Source: Aurantimonas endophytica
Lineage (GTDB): Bacteria > Pseudomonadota > Alphaproteobacteria > Rhizobiales > Rhizobiaceae
Assembly (NCBI RefSeq): GCF_014196845.1
Contig: NZ_JACIEM010000003.1
Coordinates: 434,001 to 498,000 of the forward strand
Direction: 5' to 3'
Length of the DNA stretch: 64,000 bases
Each line of letters begins with the position of its first letter. Positions within the stretch are counted from its first letter, which is position 1. Shown here one piece after another: positions 8,675 to 17,959 of the stretch. Made by a program: the position numbers and the translations under genes. The notes under the pieces are model-generated. The model was not told the DNA's origin and did not search any database. It saw nothing but the letters and a program-made list of their open reading frames with translations.

Positions 8675-10198
8675 TCAGGTCTCGCTGTCGTATTCGCCCG
8701 CCACGAGCTTGCGGCGCAGCAGCTTGCCGACAGGGGATTTCGGGATCGCGTCGACGAAGACGTAGGACCGGGGCCGGCGGAAATTCGCCAGGCCAGAGGT
8801 GCGGCAATGGTCGTCGAGCTCTTCGGCGGTGATCGTTCCGGCACGCTTGACGAAGGCGGTGACCACCTTGCCCCAGCGCTCGTCCGGCAGGCCCACCACC
8901 GCGACTTCCAGCACCTTTTCGTGCAGCGACAGGCAGCTTTCGACTTCCACCGGGGAGACGTTCTCGCCGCCCGTGATGATCATGTCGTCCACGCGCCCGG
9001 TGACGAAGAGGTCCCCGTCGGCATCGAAGAAGCCGGTGTCGCCGGTGAAGTACCAGCCGTCGCGGAGGGCCTTTTCGTTCGCCTCCGGCCGCTTCCAGTA
9101 GCCCTCGAAGCTCTCGTCGCCGTTCAGGAGCGCGATGATCTCGCCCTCCTCCCCCGGCTTCGCGGCCGTCTCGGTGCTTCTGGCGCCGAGCGGGACGACG
9201 CGGATCATCTGGTTGATGCCGGCGCGGCCGGCGGAACCCGGCTTCAGCGGCGCCTTCTGGTCGATGGTGAAGGTGTAGACCTCCGACGAGCCGTAATGAT
9301 TGACGAACAGTGCCGGCTGAAATGCCTCGTCGAGCTTCTTCATCAGCCCGTCGGTCATAGAGGCGCCGGCAAAGCCGAGCTTCGTCACGCTCCTCACCCG
9401 ATCCTTGGAGAAGGATTCGTGGTGGACGATGTCGTGATAGAGCGTCGGGACGAGGTAGAGGTTCGTGACGCGCTCAGCCTCGATTGCGCTGAGCGCCCCG
9501 GCGACGTCGAAGCGCGGCAGGCAGACGAAGGTCCCGCCGATCAGCGAGGTCGCCAGCAGCGAGCGCACCCCCATCGTGTGGTAGAGCGGCATGACCCCGA
9601 GCGTGCGCTCGCTGTGGTGGTAGAGGTTCTGCGCGACATGGGCGACGGCGGCGGCCCGCTCGGCCCGGTGACGGCGCGGCACGCCCTTCGGCCGGGACGT
9701 GGTGCCGGAGGTGTAGAGCATCAGCGACCAGTCTTCGGCCGCCGCGCGCGGGCGAGCGTCCGCCGCACCCGCCTCCAGCATCGACGACAGCGATGCCGCG
9801 CCGTCGGTCGGCTCGCCCGCCATGATCCGAGGCAGCGCGGCCGCCTCCGGTGCGGCCATGACTTCCGGCGCCGCCACTGCTTCGTAGAAGATCGCGCGTG
9901 CCTCGCTGTCGGTCACCGCATAGGCGACTTCGTCCGCCTTGGCGCGCCAGTTGAGCGGCGTGATGACCAGGCCCGCCAGCTGGCAGGCCCAGTGGAGCGT
10001 GGCATTCTCCCAGCGGTTCTGCATCAGGGTCAGGATGCGGTCGCCGCGCTGCAGCCCCATCGCGTCGAGTCCGGCGACGAGGCTGGAGATCCGCGTGTAC
10101 CATTCGCGATAGGTCAGGCGCGTCTCGCCGTCGACGATCGCCAGTGCGCGCGGGTCGCGCTCGACGCTGGCGAGCAGGCTGGTTCCCAGATCAAGCAT
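8675..10198 (-). CDS. AMP-forming acyl-CoA synthetase (class I adenylate-forming enzyme)
   Basis: A 507-residue enzyme that activates a carboxylic acid to its CoA thioester through an acyl-adenylate. Seen motifs are the P-loop-like YTSGTTSRPKGVPR (residues ~161-174), the A5 region NHYGSSEVYTF, the A7/A8 hinge GWYFTGDTGFFDADGDLFVTGR, and the C-terminal PKSPVGKLLRR with the catalytic lysine. It resembles 4-chlorobenzoate/benzoate- and fatty-acid-type ligases; the substrate is not readable. Its ATG overlaps the end of the iron-sulfur subunit gene by 8 bases, so it is translationally coupled to the molybdenum hydroxylase. Confidence 0.88.
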   Translation of the reverse strand: MLDLGTSLLASVERDPRALAIVDGETRLTYREWYTRISSLVAGLDAMGLQRGDRILTLMQNRWENATLHWACQLAGLVITPLNWRAKADEVAYAVTDSEARAIFYEAVAAPEVMAAPEAAALPRIMAGEPTDGAASLSSMLEAGAADARPRAAAEDWSLMLYTSGTTSRPKGVPRRHRAERAAAVAHVAQNLYHHSERTLGVMPLYHTMGVRSLLATSLIGGTFVCLPRFDVAGALSAIEAERVTNLYLVPTLYHDIVHHESFSKDRVRSVTKLGFAGASMTDGLMKKLDEAFQPALFVNHYGSSEVYTFTIDQKAPLKPGSAGRAGINQMIRVVPLGARSTETAAKPGEEGEIIALLNGDESFEGYWKRPEANEKALRDGWYFTGDTGFFDADGDLFVTGRVDDMIITGGENVSPVEVESCLSLHEKVLEVAVVGLPDERWGKVVTAFVKRAGTITAEELDDHCRTSGLANFRRPRSYVFVDAIPKSPVGKLLRRKLVAGEYDSET

Positions 10199-10700
10199 GA
10201 CTGCGGTTCTCCTTCAGGATCTTTCGTGCCGCGAGCGCCGCCTTCACGATGGGGGCGTAGCCGGTACACCGGCACAGATGCCCCGAGAGCTGGTCGCGGA
10301 TGGCTTCCTCCCCGGCATCCGGTTCGCGCGCGAACAGGGCGTCCAGCGACATCAGGATGCCGGCCGTGCAGAAGCCGCATTGCAGCGCGAAATGCTCGCG
10401 GAAGGCCTCCTGAAGCACCGACAGCCGGCCGGGCGACGGGGCAAGCGCCTCCACGGTCCGGATGTCCGCGCCCTCGATCTGGCCGGCGAGCGTCAGACAG
10501 GCGCGAACCGGCTCGCCGTCGATCTGCACCGTGCAGGCGCCGCAGACGCCGTGCTCGCAGCCGACATGCGTCCCGGTGGCGCCGACGACGTGTCGCAGGA
10601 CATCGGAGAGCAGCATGCGGCTCTCCGCCCGCGCGGTGACGTCGCGGCCGTTCAGCCGAAAGCTGACCGGATGATGGCTCGTGGCGGTCAGCCTCGGCAT
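10191..10700 (-). CDS. Molybdenum hydroxylase [2Fe-2S] subunit (CoxS/XdhA-type)
   Basis: A 169-residue small subunit of a xanthine dehydrogenase/CO dehydrogenase-type enzyme that carries electrons from the Mo site to FAD. It has both cluster motifs: the plant-ferredoxin-like CEHGVCGACTV with a following C at ACLTL (residues ~48-70), and the C-terminal CGFCTAGILMS plus HLCRCTGY (residues ~108-148). Its start overlaps the stop of the FAD subunit by 13 bases. With the FAD and Mo subunit genes just upstream, it completes the usual three-subunit set. Confidence 0.93.
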   Translation of the reverse strand: MPRLTATSHHPVSFRLNGRDVTARAESRMLLSDVLRHVVGATGTHVGCEHGVCGACTVQIDGEPVRACLTLAGQIEGADIRTVEALAPSPGRLSVLQEAFREHFALQCGFCTAGILMSLDALFAREPDAGEEAIRDQLSGHLCRCTGYAPIVKAALAARKILKENRSHA

Positions 10701-11518
10701 CGTATGGCCTCCTCGATCGTGGCGCGGCCGATCCGGCGTACCAGCTCGCGCCGGTAGCGGGCGGTGGCATGGAGGTCCTCCCGGGCGTTGAGGCTCCAGG
10801 CGAACTCGTTGATGGCGTCGTCGAACTCCGGAGATTCCGGATCAGGCAGGTCGACCAGTTGCGGAACGTCCGCGACGCCGCCGACCGCCAGGCGGCACGT
10901 GCCGTCCGGTCCCGCGACGGCGGCGCAGGCAACGATGGCGAAGTCGCCATGCCGCCGCGCCACCTCCTGAAAGGCGACGCCGGTGCCGGGCGCATGGACC
11001 GGCAGCGAGACGGCCTGGATCATCTCGCCCGGCTCGACGGCGGTCGCCATCATGCCGAGGAAGAAATCCCGCGCCGCGACGGCGCGTTTCTTCTTGCGGC
11101 TGCGGAGGCGAACCTCGCCGCCGAGCACCAGCAGCGACAGGGGCAGTTCCGCGCTGGGGTCGGCATGGGCCAGTGACCCGCAGACCGTGCCGCGACTGCG
11201 GGTCTGCGCATGGCCGATCCAGGGCAGCGCCGCCGCGACGAGCGGCAGCTTCTCGGAGAGTCCCGCCCAGCGCGCGAGCGTCGCCTGGCGGACACCGGCG
11301 CCGATCTCGATGCGGCCCTTGGTTTCCACGATACGGTCGAGGTCGGCGAGACCCATGATGTCGACCAGCACCTTCGGCCGGGCGAGCCGCATGTTGAGCA
11401 TCGGCACGAGCGACTGGCCGCCGGCGATGACACGTGCCTCGTCGCCCGCTTCCGCCAGCGCCGACAGCGCCTCTTCCAGCGTCTCGGCTCTCACGAAGTC
11501 GAATGGGGCGGGCTTCAC
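10688..11518 (-). CDS. Molybdenum hydroxylase FAD-binding subunit (CoxM-type)
   Basis: A 276-residue medium subunit that binds FAD and passes electrons from the iron-sulfur subunit to an acceptor. FAD-contact motifs are ARVIAGGQSLVPMLNMRL (residues ~27-44), matching AGGQSLxPxMxxR, and TRSRGTVCGSLAHADPSAE, matching TxGGSxAHADPAAE. The start is GTG at 11518, which overlaps the stop of the large subunit as GTGA and begins the family-typical KPAPFDFVRAETLEEAL. A longer frame upstream is antisense-like and was rejected. Expression is coupled with the large and small subunits. Confidence 0.9.
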   Translation of the reverse strand: MKPAPFDFVRAETLEEALSALAEAGDEARVIAGGQSLVPMLNMRLARPKVLVDIMGLADLDRIVETKGRIEIGAGVRQATLARWAGLSEKLPLVAAALPWIGHAQTRSRGTVCGSLAHADPSAELPLSLLVLGGEVRLRSRKKKRAVAARDFFLGMMATAVEPGEMIQAVSLPVHAPGTGVAFQEVARRHGDFAIVACAAVAGPDGTCRLAVGGVADVPQLVDLPDPESPEFDDAINEFAWSLNAREDLHATARYRRELVRRIGRATIEEAIRCRG

Positions 11519-14481
11519 TTGCGCCTCCCGAGCAGTGAACGGAGGCGAGCAAAGAGACCGGCCTTGGCGCTGCCGCCGCCGGCATGCGCGGCGAGCGACC
11601 GGAAGAACTGGCCGATGACCACCCGCGCGGCGCCGTCGAGCAGACGCCCGCCGACGGAGGCGACCTTGCCGCCGATACCGGCCTCGTAGCTGTAGGCGAC
11701 GACGGTGCGGCCTGGGCCCGCCTCGCTCAGCGTGATCCGGCCGCTGCCCTCGCCGAAGCCGAGCGCGCCCTCGGTGCGACCGGAGAGCGTCACCGCGTTG
11801 GGCGCGTCGAGGTCGGACAGCCGGATCTCGGCGCGGTACCGGCCCTTGACCGGCCCGACGCCGAGCGTGACGTCGGCACGAAAATGCGTGTCGGAGACCT
11901 TCTCGACCCCGTGCGCACCGGGAATGACCGCTTCGAGCGTCTTGGGGTCGAGCAGCATCGACCAGATCGTCTCGCGGCTCGCCGCCACTTCCGCACGGCC
12001 TTCGCCGGTGAGCCGGCGCTGCCCGCCGGCCGGAGCGGCGGCCGCTGGTTTTGCGGGCGCCTTCGACGGCGTCTCCTCGCCCTGCAGGCGATCGGCCAGG
12101 CGGGACGGGGTGAGCGGCAGGACGAGGTCCGCAAGGCCAGTCGCGTCGGCGACGGCGTTGGCGATGCACACCGGGGTGGACATGCAGTTGCCCTCGCCGA
12201 CGCCCTTGGCGCCCAGCGGGGTGAAGGGTGACGGGCTCTCGTAGTGGAGGATCACCGGCTCCGGCACCTCCATGACGGTCGGGATCAGGTAATCGGCGAG
12301 CGTGCCGGACAGGAAACTGCCGTCCGGCGCGTAGGCATATTCCTCGTAGAGGGCTGCGCCGACGGCCTGGGCGAAGCCGCCCCTCACCTGCCCCTCGACC
12401 ATCGCCGGATGCAGGATCCGGCCGCAATCATGCATGGTGACGTAGCGGTCGATCCGCGCCGCGCCGGTGTCGCGATCGATCTCGACGCCGCAGAAATCGA
12501 AGATGAAGCCGTGGCAGAGCGAGGAATTGACCGCGTCGGCATCGTCCGGGGCGGTCAGCTGCTCCGGCGTCCAGAAGACGGTCTCCCGGATCGTCTGGTC
12601 GACGCCGTCCGGCAGGGTCCCGGGGGCCCAATGGGCTGCTGCCGCAACACGGGCAAAGGAGACGAAATTGTCGGGGTTCGAGCGCGCCGACACCCGCCCC
12701 CAGGCGAACATCACCTCGTCCTGGGTGACATTCAGCTGGGCGGCGGCGACCGCCGTCAGCTTGTCGCGGATCCTGCGCGCGGCAATCTGCGTGGCGCCCG
12801 CAACGGCCGGGGCGAAGCGGCTGGCATAGTTGCCGGAAGCGATCGACCAGGCATCGCGCGCCGTATCGACATCGGCGAGCACCTGCACGGCCGTCACGTC
12901 GAGCCCGAGTTCGTCGGCGACGACCTGCGCCAGCACCGTGCGGTGTCCCTGCCCCTGCGGCACCGAGGCGACCTTGACCGTCACCGCACCCAGCGGGTCG
13001 ATGGCGATGGTCGCGGTCGCCTGGGCGCCGTTCTTCGGCCCGGCCTTGCGCCGCTCCCCGGGGGTCAGCACGGCGGTGATGTAGCCCATGTTCGAGACGC
13101 TCGGCTCGACCACGCAGGCGAGCCCGATGCCGTAAAGGCGCCCCTCGGCGCGCATTTCCTCGCGCCGGCGCAACAGGTCGGCGAAACCGCCATCCTCGAC
13201 GGCGCGGGCCAGCGCCGCCGGATAATCGCCCGAATCCAGCAGGGCCCCCGTCGCGGTCCGGTAGGGAAAGGCGCCCCTCGGCACCAGGTTGCGCCGGATG
13301 ACGTCGAGCGGATCGAGGCCGAGTTCCAGCGCGATCCGCTGCATCAGCCGCTCGAGCGCGAAGTAGACCTGGGGTCCGCCGAAGCCGCGATTGAGACCGG
13401 TCGGCGTCTTGTTGGTCAGGACGATCCGATTGCGGATGGCGACGTTTTCGATCGCATAGGCGCCGGTCATGTTGCCATGCATGCGGTAGAGCGTGGCCGG
13501 CTCGGGGGCCCGCAGATGCGCGCCGCAATCCTCGAGCTGGTCCCAGCGCAGCGCGGTGATCTTGCCGTCGGCCTCGACCGCCGCCTCGATCCGGGTGGCG
13601 CGGTTGGTGGCCGAAACCGAGGCCGCCAGATGCTCCAGGCGGTCCTCGATCCATTTGACCGGACGGCCGGCGACCTTGGCGGCGACCGCCATCAGGATGA
13701 TGTAGGGGAAGACGCCCTGCTTGATGCCGAAGCTGCCGCCGGAATCCGGCGGCGTGCGCAGCCGCATGCGGTTGCCGGGCACGCCGAGGGCACGCGCGAT
13801 CACCGCATGGATCGAGAAAGGCCCCTGGAAATTCGCCGTGACGTCGTAGGCATCTTCGCCCGGATCGTATTCGGCGACGACGCCATAGGTCTCGATCGGC
13901 GTGCAGGAATTGCGGGGATAGGCGACGTCGATGCCGATGGTGCGGGCCGCCCCGGCGAAGGCCGCGTCGGGGTCGCCGTAGGAAAAGCGACGCTCGTTGA
14001 TGAGATTGCCGCCGAGCGAGGGATGCAGGATCGGCGCATCCTCGGCGAGCGCGGCCATCGGATCGACGACAGCGGGGAGGATCTCGTAGGACACCGCGAC
14101 GAGGTCGGCCGCATCCTCGGCGAGATAGCGATCCTCGGCGATGACGAGGGCGACCGGCTCGCCGACATAGCGGACGCGGTCCCTTGCGATCGGCCAGCAT
14201 TCGACATCGGCTTTCACGCCGACCGTCATGCTGCGGGAATGGGCGGCAATCTCCGCACCCGTCAGGACGGCGACGACACCGCGCGCGGCGCGTGCCTTGT
14301 CGACCTCGATGGCGCTGATCGTCGCATGGGCATGCGGCGAGCGCACGATAGCCGCGTGCAGCGTACCGACACGCGTCGCCAGATCGTCGATATATCGACC
14401 GCGCCCGGTCAAAAGGGCCGCGTCCTCGACGCGCGGCACCGATCGTCCGACCCAGCGGTCAGCCGGCGGATTCACTGTCAT
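11515..14481 (-). CDS. Molybdenum hydroxylase large subunit with fused C-terminal CoxG (SRPBCC) domain
   Basis: A 988-residue fusion. Residues 1 to ~790 are a molybdopterin-cytosine-dinucleotide large subunit of the xanthine dehydrogenase/CoxL family: RYIDDL near the start, FGIKQG, GLNRGFGGPQ, and GAKGVGEGN with the likely catalytic Glu. After an Ala/Pro-rich linker (~790-820), residues ~823-965 form a CoxG/SRPBCC domain, followed by the basic amphipathic tail LFARLRSLLGRRK. CoxG is usually a separate gene encoding a membrane-associated protein. The CODH form I active-site loop AYxCSFR is absent, so CO oxidation is not indicated. GGGAGGAACC precedes the ATG. The operon suggests hydroxylation of an organic acid or its CoA ester. 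Confidence 0.9.
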   Translation of the reverse strand: MTVNPPADRWVGRSVPRVEDAALLTGRGRYIDDLATRVGTLHAAIVRSPHAHATISAIEVDKARAARGVVAVLTGAEIAAHSRSMTVGVKADVECWPIARDRVRYVGEPVALVIAEDRYLAEDAADLVAVSYEILPAVVDPMAALAEDAPILHPSLGGNLINERRFSYGDPDAAFAGAARTIGIDVAYPRNSCTPIETYGVVAEYDPGEDAYDVTANFQGPFSIHAVIARALGVPGNRMRLRTPPDSGGSFGIKQGVFPYIILMAVAAKVAGRPVKWIEDRLEHLAASVSATNRATRIEAAVEADGKITALRWDQLEDCGAHLRAPEPATLYRMHGNMTGAYAIENVAIRNRIVLTNKTPTGLNRGFGGPQVYFALERLMQRIALELGLDPLDVIRRNLVPRGAFPYRTATGALLDSGDYPAALARAVEDGGFADLLRRREEMRAEGRLYGIGLACVVEPSVSNMGYITAVLTPGERRKAGPKNGAQATATIAIDPLGAVTVKVASVPQGQGHRTVLAQVVADELGLDVTAVQVLADVDTARDAWSIASGNYASRFAPAVAGATQIAARRIRDKLTAVAAAQLNVTQDEVMFAWGRVSARSNPDNFVSFARVAAAAHWAPGTLPDGVDQTIRETVFWTPEQLTAPDDADAVNSSLCHGFIFDFCGVEIDRDTGAARIDRYVTMHDCGRILHPAMVEGQVRGGFAQAVGAALYEEYAYAPDGSFLSGTLADYLIPTVMEVPEPVILHYESPSPFTPLGAKGVGEGNCMSTPVCIANAVADATGLADLVLPLTPSRLADRLQGEETPSKAPAKPAAAAPAGGQRRLTGEGRAEVAASRETIWSMLLDPKTLEAVIPGAHGVEKVSDTHFRADVTLGVGPVKGRYRAEIRLSDLDAPNAVTLSGRTEGALGFGEGSGRITLSEAGPGRTVVAYSYEAGIGGKVASVGGRLLDGAARVVIGQFFRSLAAHAGGGSAKAGLFARLRSLLGRRK

Positions 14482-14566
14482 GGTTCCTCCCCGGTACCGT
14501 TGCAGGCACCTGAAGGAAGCCTAGCGGGGCATGGAACCGCAGCGCGATACCGCGCAGTCCGGCTAC

Positions 14567-15433
14567 TTACCGAGGAGTCTCAAAATTACGGCTGGTGAGC
14601 CCGGAGGCCGCGCGGAAGGCGGTGGGGGTCGATCCGGCGTGATCATGGAAGAACCGCGAGAAATGGGCGGGCGCCGAGAACCCGAGCCGCTCGGAAATGC
14701 AGTGGAAGGATTCCTTGCCGTCCACGATGGACAGGACCGCCTGTTCGAGGCGCACGACGTTGAGATAGACCCGCGGGCTGACGTTCAACGTCGTTTCGAA
14801 CAGGCGGAAGAAGTGTGCGCGTGACAGCCCCGCGTCACGAGCCAGGCTGTCCATGTCGGTCACTTCACCGGGCGACAGCCGGATCAGGTCGACGGCCCGC
14901 CGGATACGCGGATCGACCCCGGACCCCAGGGCGCGAAGGCGCAGCGACGGCAGCATCTCCTGCCAGGGCGTGAAGCGCTCGATGACCGCGATCATCAGAT
15001 CGGCCAGCAAGAGTTCGTGGGTGGCGGCATTGCCCGGCTCCTGCACCATCGCTTCCGCGAGTTCGCGTGTCAGCCGCGTGATCTTGGGCGTCGTGCCGCC
15101 GACGCTGTCGGCGAAGAAGTCGGGACCACCGCTGGCCCGCCAGTTGGGACGAAACGACTGGAGCCATGTCGGCTCGATGTAGAGGGCAAGGATGATCGTC
15201 GCCGGCTGTCCCGGATAGTGCGCGTAAGCGTGGGGCTCCCAGGCATTGATCAGGACGGCGCTGTCGTCACGCAGCGGTACGATCCGGTCCCGCACCGAGA
15301 ACTGCGTATCCGCACCCTCGACCTTCAGGAGGACGTGACAGTGGGGATGGGCATGGCGCACGAGCGGCCGATCCATGTCGAGAAGGGCGACACGGCCGAA
15401 CGGTCCCTTTGCGACCCTCAGGGCGTTGGACAT
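14567..15433 (-). CDS. AraC family transcriptional regulator
   Basis: A 288-residue regulator with an N-terminal cupin-like sensor (HAHPHCHVLLKVEGA at residues ~28-42, then INAWEPHAY) and a C-terminal double helix-turn-helix. The DNA-binding half shows LARDAGLSRAHFFRLFETTLNVSPRVYLN and FSAPAHFSRFFHDHAGSTPTAFR, the two canonical AraC helices. It lies immediately upstream of, and in the same direction as, the molybdenum hydroxylase operon, 85 bases away. It probably senses the operon substrate and activates it; the 85-base gap would hold the promoter if the operon is not simply cotranscribed. Confidence 0.9.
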   Translation of the reverse strand: MSNALRVAKGPFGRVALLDMDRPLVRHAHPHCHVLLKVEGADTQFSVRDRIVPLRDDSAVLINAWEPHAYAHYPGQPATIILALYIEPTWLQSFRPNWRASGGPDFFADSVGGTTPKITRLTRELAEAMVQEPGNAATHELLLADLMIAVIERFTPWQEMLPSLRLRALGSGVDPRIRRAVDLIRLSPGEVTDMDSLARDAGLSRAHFFRLFETTLNVSPRVYLNVVRLEQAVLSIVDGKESFHCISERLGFSAPAHFSRFFHDHAGSTPTAFRAASGLTSRNFETPR

Positions 15434-15574
15434 CGCGATATCATACGGAGCGAAGGGCAGGATTCCAATCGCTGTCCTGCGAGCAGTGCTGCAGCGGGGC
15501 GGATGTGCCGGATGCCGTGGACCGGCCGTCCGGCGAGGCTCAAGGAAACAGACCGTGACCCGCTGGCTGCAGCC

Positions 15575-16336
15575 TCACTCCGGCGCAGTGACGGGGCGTG
15601 CGGCTTCGCTCGCAGCGCCACCTGCCTCGCCCGAGGCCAGCTTGAAGAAGCGCCTGATCGCCAGGTGGGCGGAACGGATGTCCAGATTGACCGCCCAGCG
15701 CGCCGCCGCCTGGTCGCGCCGCGCCACGGCGTCGATGGCGTCGTCGTGGATGCGGATCCCGGTGTTGAACAACCGGTCGAACAACACCTCGTCCTTTCGC
15801 GCCGAGGCGACGATCGGGCCGGTGCGCAGCCAGAGCGTGGAGATGATGTCCAGCAGCTGCGGATAGCCCGCCGCCCGGTAGAGTTCGAAATGGAACGCCT
15901 GGTTCCCGGCAAGGGCTGCTTCGAAGTCGCCCGCCTGCAGCGCCTCGCCGATGCTGTCATTGTGGCGCTTGAGGGCGTCGATCAGCGCCGGGTTCTTCGG
16001 CGCGCTGGCCGCGCGCTCGGCCGCGTAGCCTTCGAGCTGCATGCGGATTCGGATGTAGTTCTCGTGGTCCGACGCCAGATACGGAAACACCCGCAGGCTG
16101 CGCGGCCCCGACTGCTCGAAGGCGCGCTCGGCGATCAGCCGCGCCACCGCGTCGCGCACCGGCATCGGGCTCGTCCCGAGCACCTCGGCAAGGCCGCGGA
16201 TCGAGACCTGTTCGCCGGGGAGGAACTCGCCCTTGAGCAATCCCAGCCGAAGGCTCTGGTAGACGCGCTCCTGTATTGTCGTGACGTCGACCGGTTCGAG
16301 CGTGCGCTTTTTCCGCGGCGTATCGAAGATATTCAC
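15575..16336 (-). CDS. GntR family regulator with FCD ligand-binding domain
   Basis: A 253-residue FadR-subfamily repressor. The winged-helix part spans about residues 15-80 (IQERVYQSLRLGLLKGEF, then LAEVLGTSPMPVRDAVARLIAE). The all-helical FCD domain follows, with the metal-ligand-type pattern of D/H residues in FHFELYRAAG and IHDDAIDAV. The GTG at 16336 gives the usual length; a longer version from GTG 16435 is possible. It is divergent from the branched-chain-type ABC operon at 16652, and the 12-base palindrome at 16506-16517 is a plausible binding site, so it probably controls that operon. Confidence 0.88.
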   Translation of the reverse strand: MNIFDTPRKKRTLEPVDVTTIQERVYQSLRLGLLKGEFLPGEQVSIRGLAEVLGTSPMPVRDAVARLIAERAFEQSGPRSLRVFPYLASDHENYIRIRMQLEGYAAERAASAPKNPALIDALKRHNDSIGEALQAGDFEAALAGNQAFHFELYRAAGYPQLLDIISTLWLRTGPIVASARKDEVLFDRLFNTGIRIHDDAIDAVARRDQAAARWAVNLDIRSAHLAIRRFFKLASGEAGGAASEAARPVTAPE

Positions 16337-16651
16337 GTGCTCGGGGCCTCGCTGGGCTGCGTCGAAGGAAGATCGGGCACTCTGGGCGGTACGGCGCCGC
16401 CGGACCGCCAATCCCGCTGAACGGGAATGACCCACATCGCGGCAGTGTACGTTCTAGACATTGGGCAGGCAAAGGCCAGAGCCGGCCGGGATCATACCGC
16501 AGCAGGTGTGATCACACATCTAATATCTTTACGAGCTGAGGCGGATATGTTTAGCTCCCCTGCAGTGCCCGAGGAGGGCGTCGTTCGACCTGGATGGGCA
16601 GGATTCGAGCGGTGCCGGCACCCGACAGTCAACTCTGGGAGGAGTACCACC
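16337..16651. other. Divergent promoter region, gntR / liv-type operon
   Basis: This 315-base region lies between divergent genes. It holds the perfect palindrome at 16506-16517, a TAATAT element at 16521-16526 that could be a -10 box, and the GGGAGGAG ribosome site of the substrate-binding gene near its right end. Nothing in it resembles a protein. Confidence 0.6.
16506..16517. promoter_or_regulatory. Palindrome GTGTGATCACAC, candidate GntR operator
   Basis: A perfect 12-base palindrome sits 4 bases upstream of TAATAT, in the gap between a GntR regulator and the operon it probably controls. FadR-subfamily sites often centre on GT(N)nAC dyads, as here, so this is the best operator candidate in the gap. 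Confidence 0.55.
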
Positions 16652-17884
16652 TTGAAGAACCTTGCTCTATTCGCGGCCACGTCCGCAGCGACCCTCTTCG
16701 CGACGGCGCTGCATGCCGAGCCCCTGAAGATCGGCATCATCGAGAGCCTGTCCGGCGCCCAGACCTCCACGGGGCGGCTTTACGCCAATGCCGTGAAGTA
16801 CCAGGTCGACCGGATCAACGAGGCCGGCGGCTTCAACGGCGAGCCGATCACCGTCACCGAATACGACAACGCCGGCGGCGCCCCCGACGCCGCCAACAAG
16901 TTCCGCCAGGCGGTAGCCGACGGCGTCGACATCATCTTCCAGGGCGCTTCGTCGGCGATCGCCGGCCAGCTCACCGAGGACGTGCGCAAGCACAATCTGC
17001 GCAATCCCGGCGAGGAGGTGATGTTCATCAATCTCGGCGGCGAGGCGATGGAACTGACCGGCGACAAGTGCCAGTTCTACCATTTCCGCTTCACCACCAC
17101 CGCGCCGATGCGGGTCAACGCGCTGGTCAGTGCGATGAAGGAGGCGGGCGACCTCGGCACCAAGGTCTACTCGATCAACCAGAACTATTCCTGGGGCCAG
17201 GACATGCAGGCGGCGACCGCCGCGGCGGCCGAGACCGGCGGCTACGAGGTCGTCGACGAGGTCCTGCACGACGTCAACAAGATCCAGGATTTCGCGCCCT
17301 TCGTCGCGCGCATCAAGGCAGCCGACCCCGACACGCTGTTCACCGGCAATTGGTCGAACGACCTGCTGCTCCTGATGAAGGCCGCCGGCGACGCCGGCCT
17401 CGACGTGACCTTCGCGACGGCGTTCATGGACCAGCCCGGTAACATCGCCAATGCCGGCAACACGGCGCTCGGTCACTACATCGCCAACAATTACGACAAT
17501 GCCGCCGGCAGCGAGGAATTCGCCGAGGCCTACAAGGCCGCGACCGGCCACTACCCGGTCTTCGTCGAGGCCCATACGGTCTTCGCCGTGGCCGCGCTGC
17601 AGCAGGCGCTCGGCACGCTCGACTTCGGCGGCGGCGACATCGACGTCACGGACATCGCGCTCGCCCTGGAAGACACGACCTACGAAACCCCTGTCGGGCC
17701 GGTCTCGGTCCGCAAGGAGGATCACCAGACGATCCGTCCGGTGGTTGTGTCGAAGGTCGTCGAGAATGCGAAATATCCGGCCGACGGCACGAGCATGGGC
17801 TTTGAGACGGTGAAGATCGTCCCGGCCGAGGAAGCGATCTATCCGGTGCAGGACAGCTGCGAGATGGAACGTCCGGAAGGCTGA
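16652..17884 (+). CDS. Branched-chain amino-acid-type ABC transporter substrate-binding protein
   Basis: A 410-residue periplasmic binding protein (type I, LivJ-like). The N-terminus is a signal peptide (KNLALFAATSAATLFATALHA, cut before EPLKIGIIE). The mature part has LSGAQTSTGR for ligand binding and AVADGVDIIFQGASSA, typical of this class. The start is TTG at 16652, supported by GGGAGGAG nine bases upstream; no better ATG exists in frame. It is the first gene of an ABC operon continuing with two permeases and two ATPases. Family members bind amino acids, amides or aromatic acids; the enzymes downstream suggest a non-amino-acid ligand, but this is inference. Confidence 0.9.
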   Translation: MKNLALFAATSAATLFATALHAEPLKIGIIESLSGAQTSTGRLYANAVKYQVDRINEAGGFNGEPITVTEYDNAGGAPDAANKFRQAVADGVDIIFQGASSAIAGQLTEDVRKHNLRNPGEEVMFINLGGEAMELTGDKCQFYHFRFTTTAPMRVNALVSAMKEAGDLGTKVYSINQNYSWGQDMQAATAAAAETGGYEVVDEVLHDVNKIQDFAPFVARIKAADPDTLFTGNWSNDLLLLMKAAGDAGLDVTFATAFMDQPGNIANAGNTALGHYIANNYDNAAGSEEFAEAYKAATGHYPVFVEAHTVFAVAALQQALGTLDFGGGDIDVTDIALALEDTTYETPVGPVSVRKEDHQTIRPVVVSKVVENAKYPADGTSMGFETVKIVPAEEAIYPVQDSCEMERPEG

Positions 17885-17959
17885 CCGCCACCGTCCCCGG
17901 GTCCGGCCGGCGCCTGTCGCCAGCCGGGCCATCCCTGCCGTTCCTGTGCCGGAAGCCCC

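Noticed and set aside
11515-14481. Aerobic CO dehydrogenase (form I)
   Set aside because: The active-site loop AYxCSFR is not present; the corresponding region reads GLNRGFGGPQ, and the operon carries ligase and hydratase genes instead of cox maturation genes.
12244-14598. Plus-strand frame of 784 codons opposite the molybdenum hydroxylase subunit
   Set aside because: Composition is shadow-like and without motifs; the minus-strand frame has cofactor and catalytic motifs.
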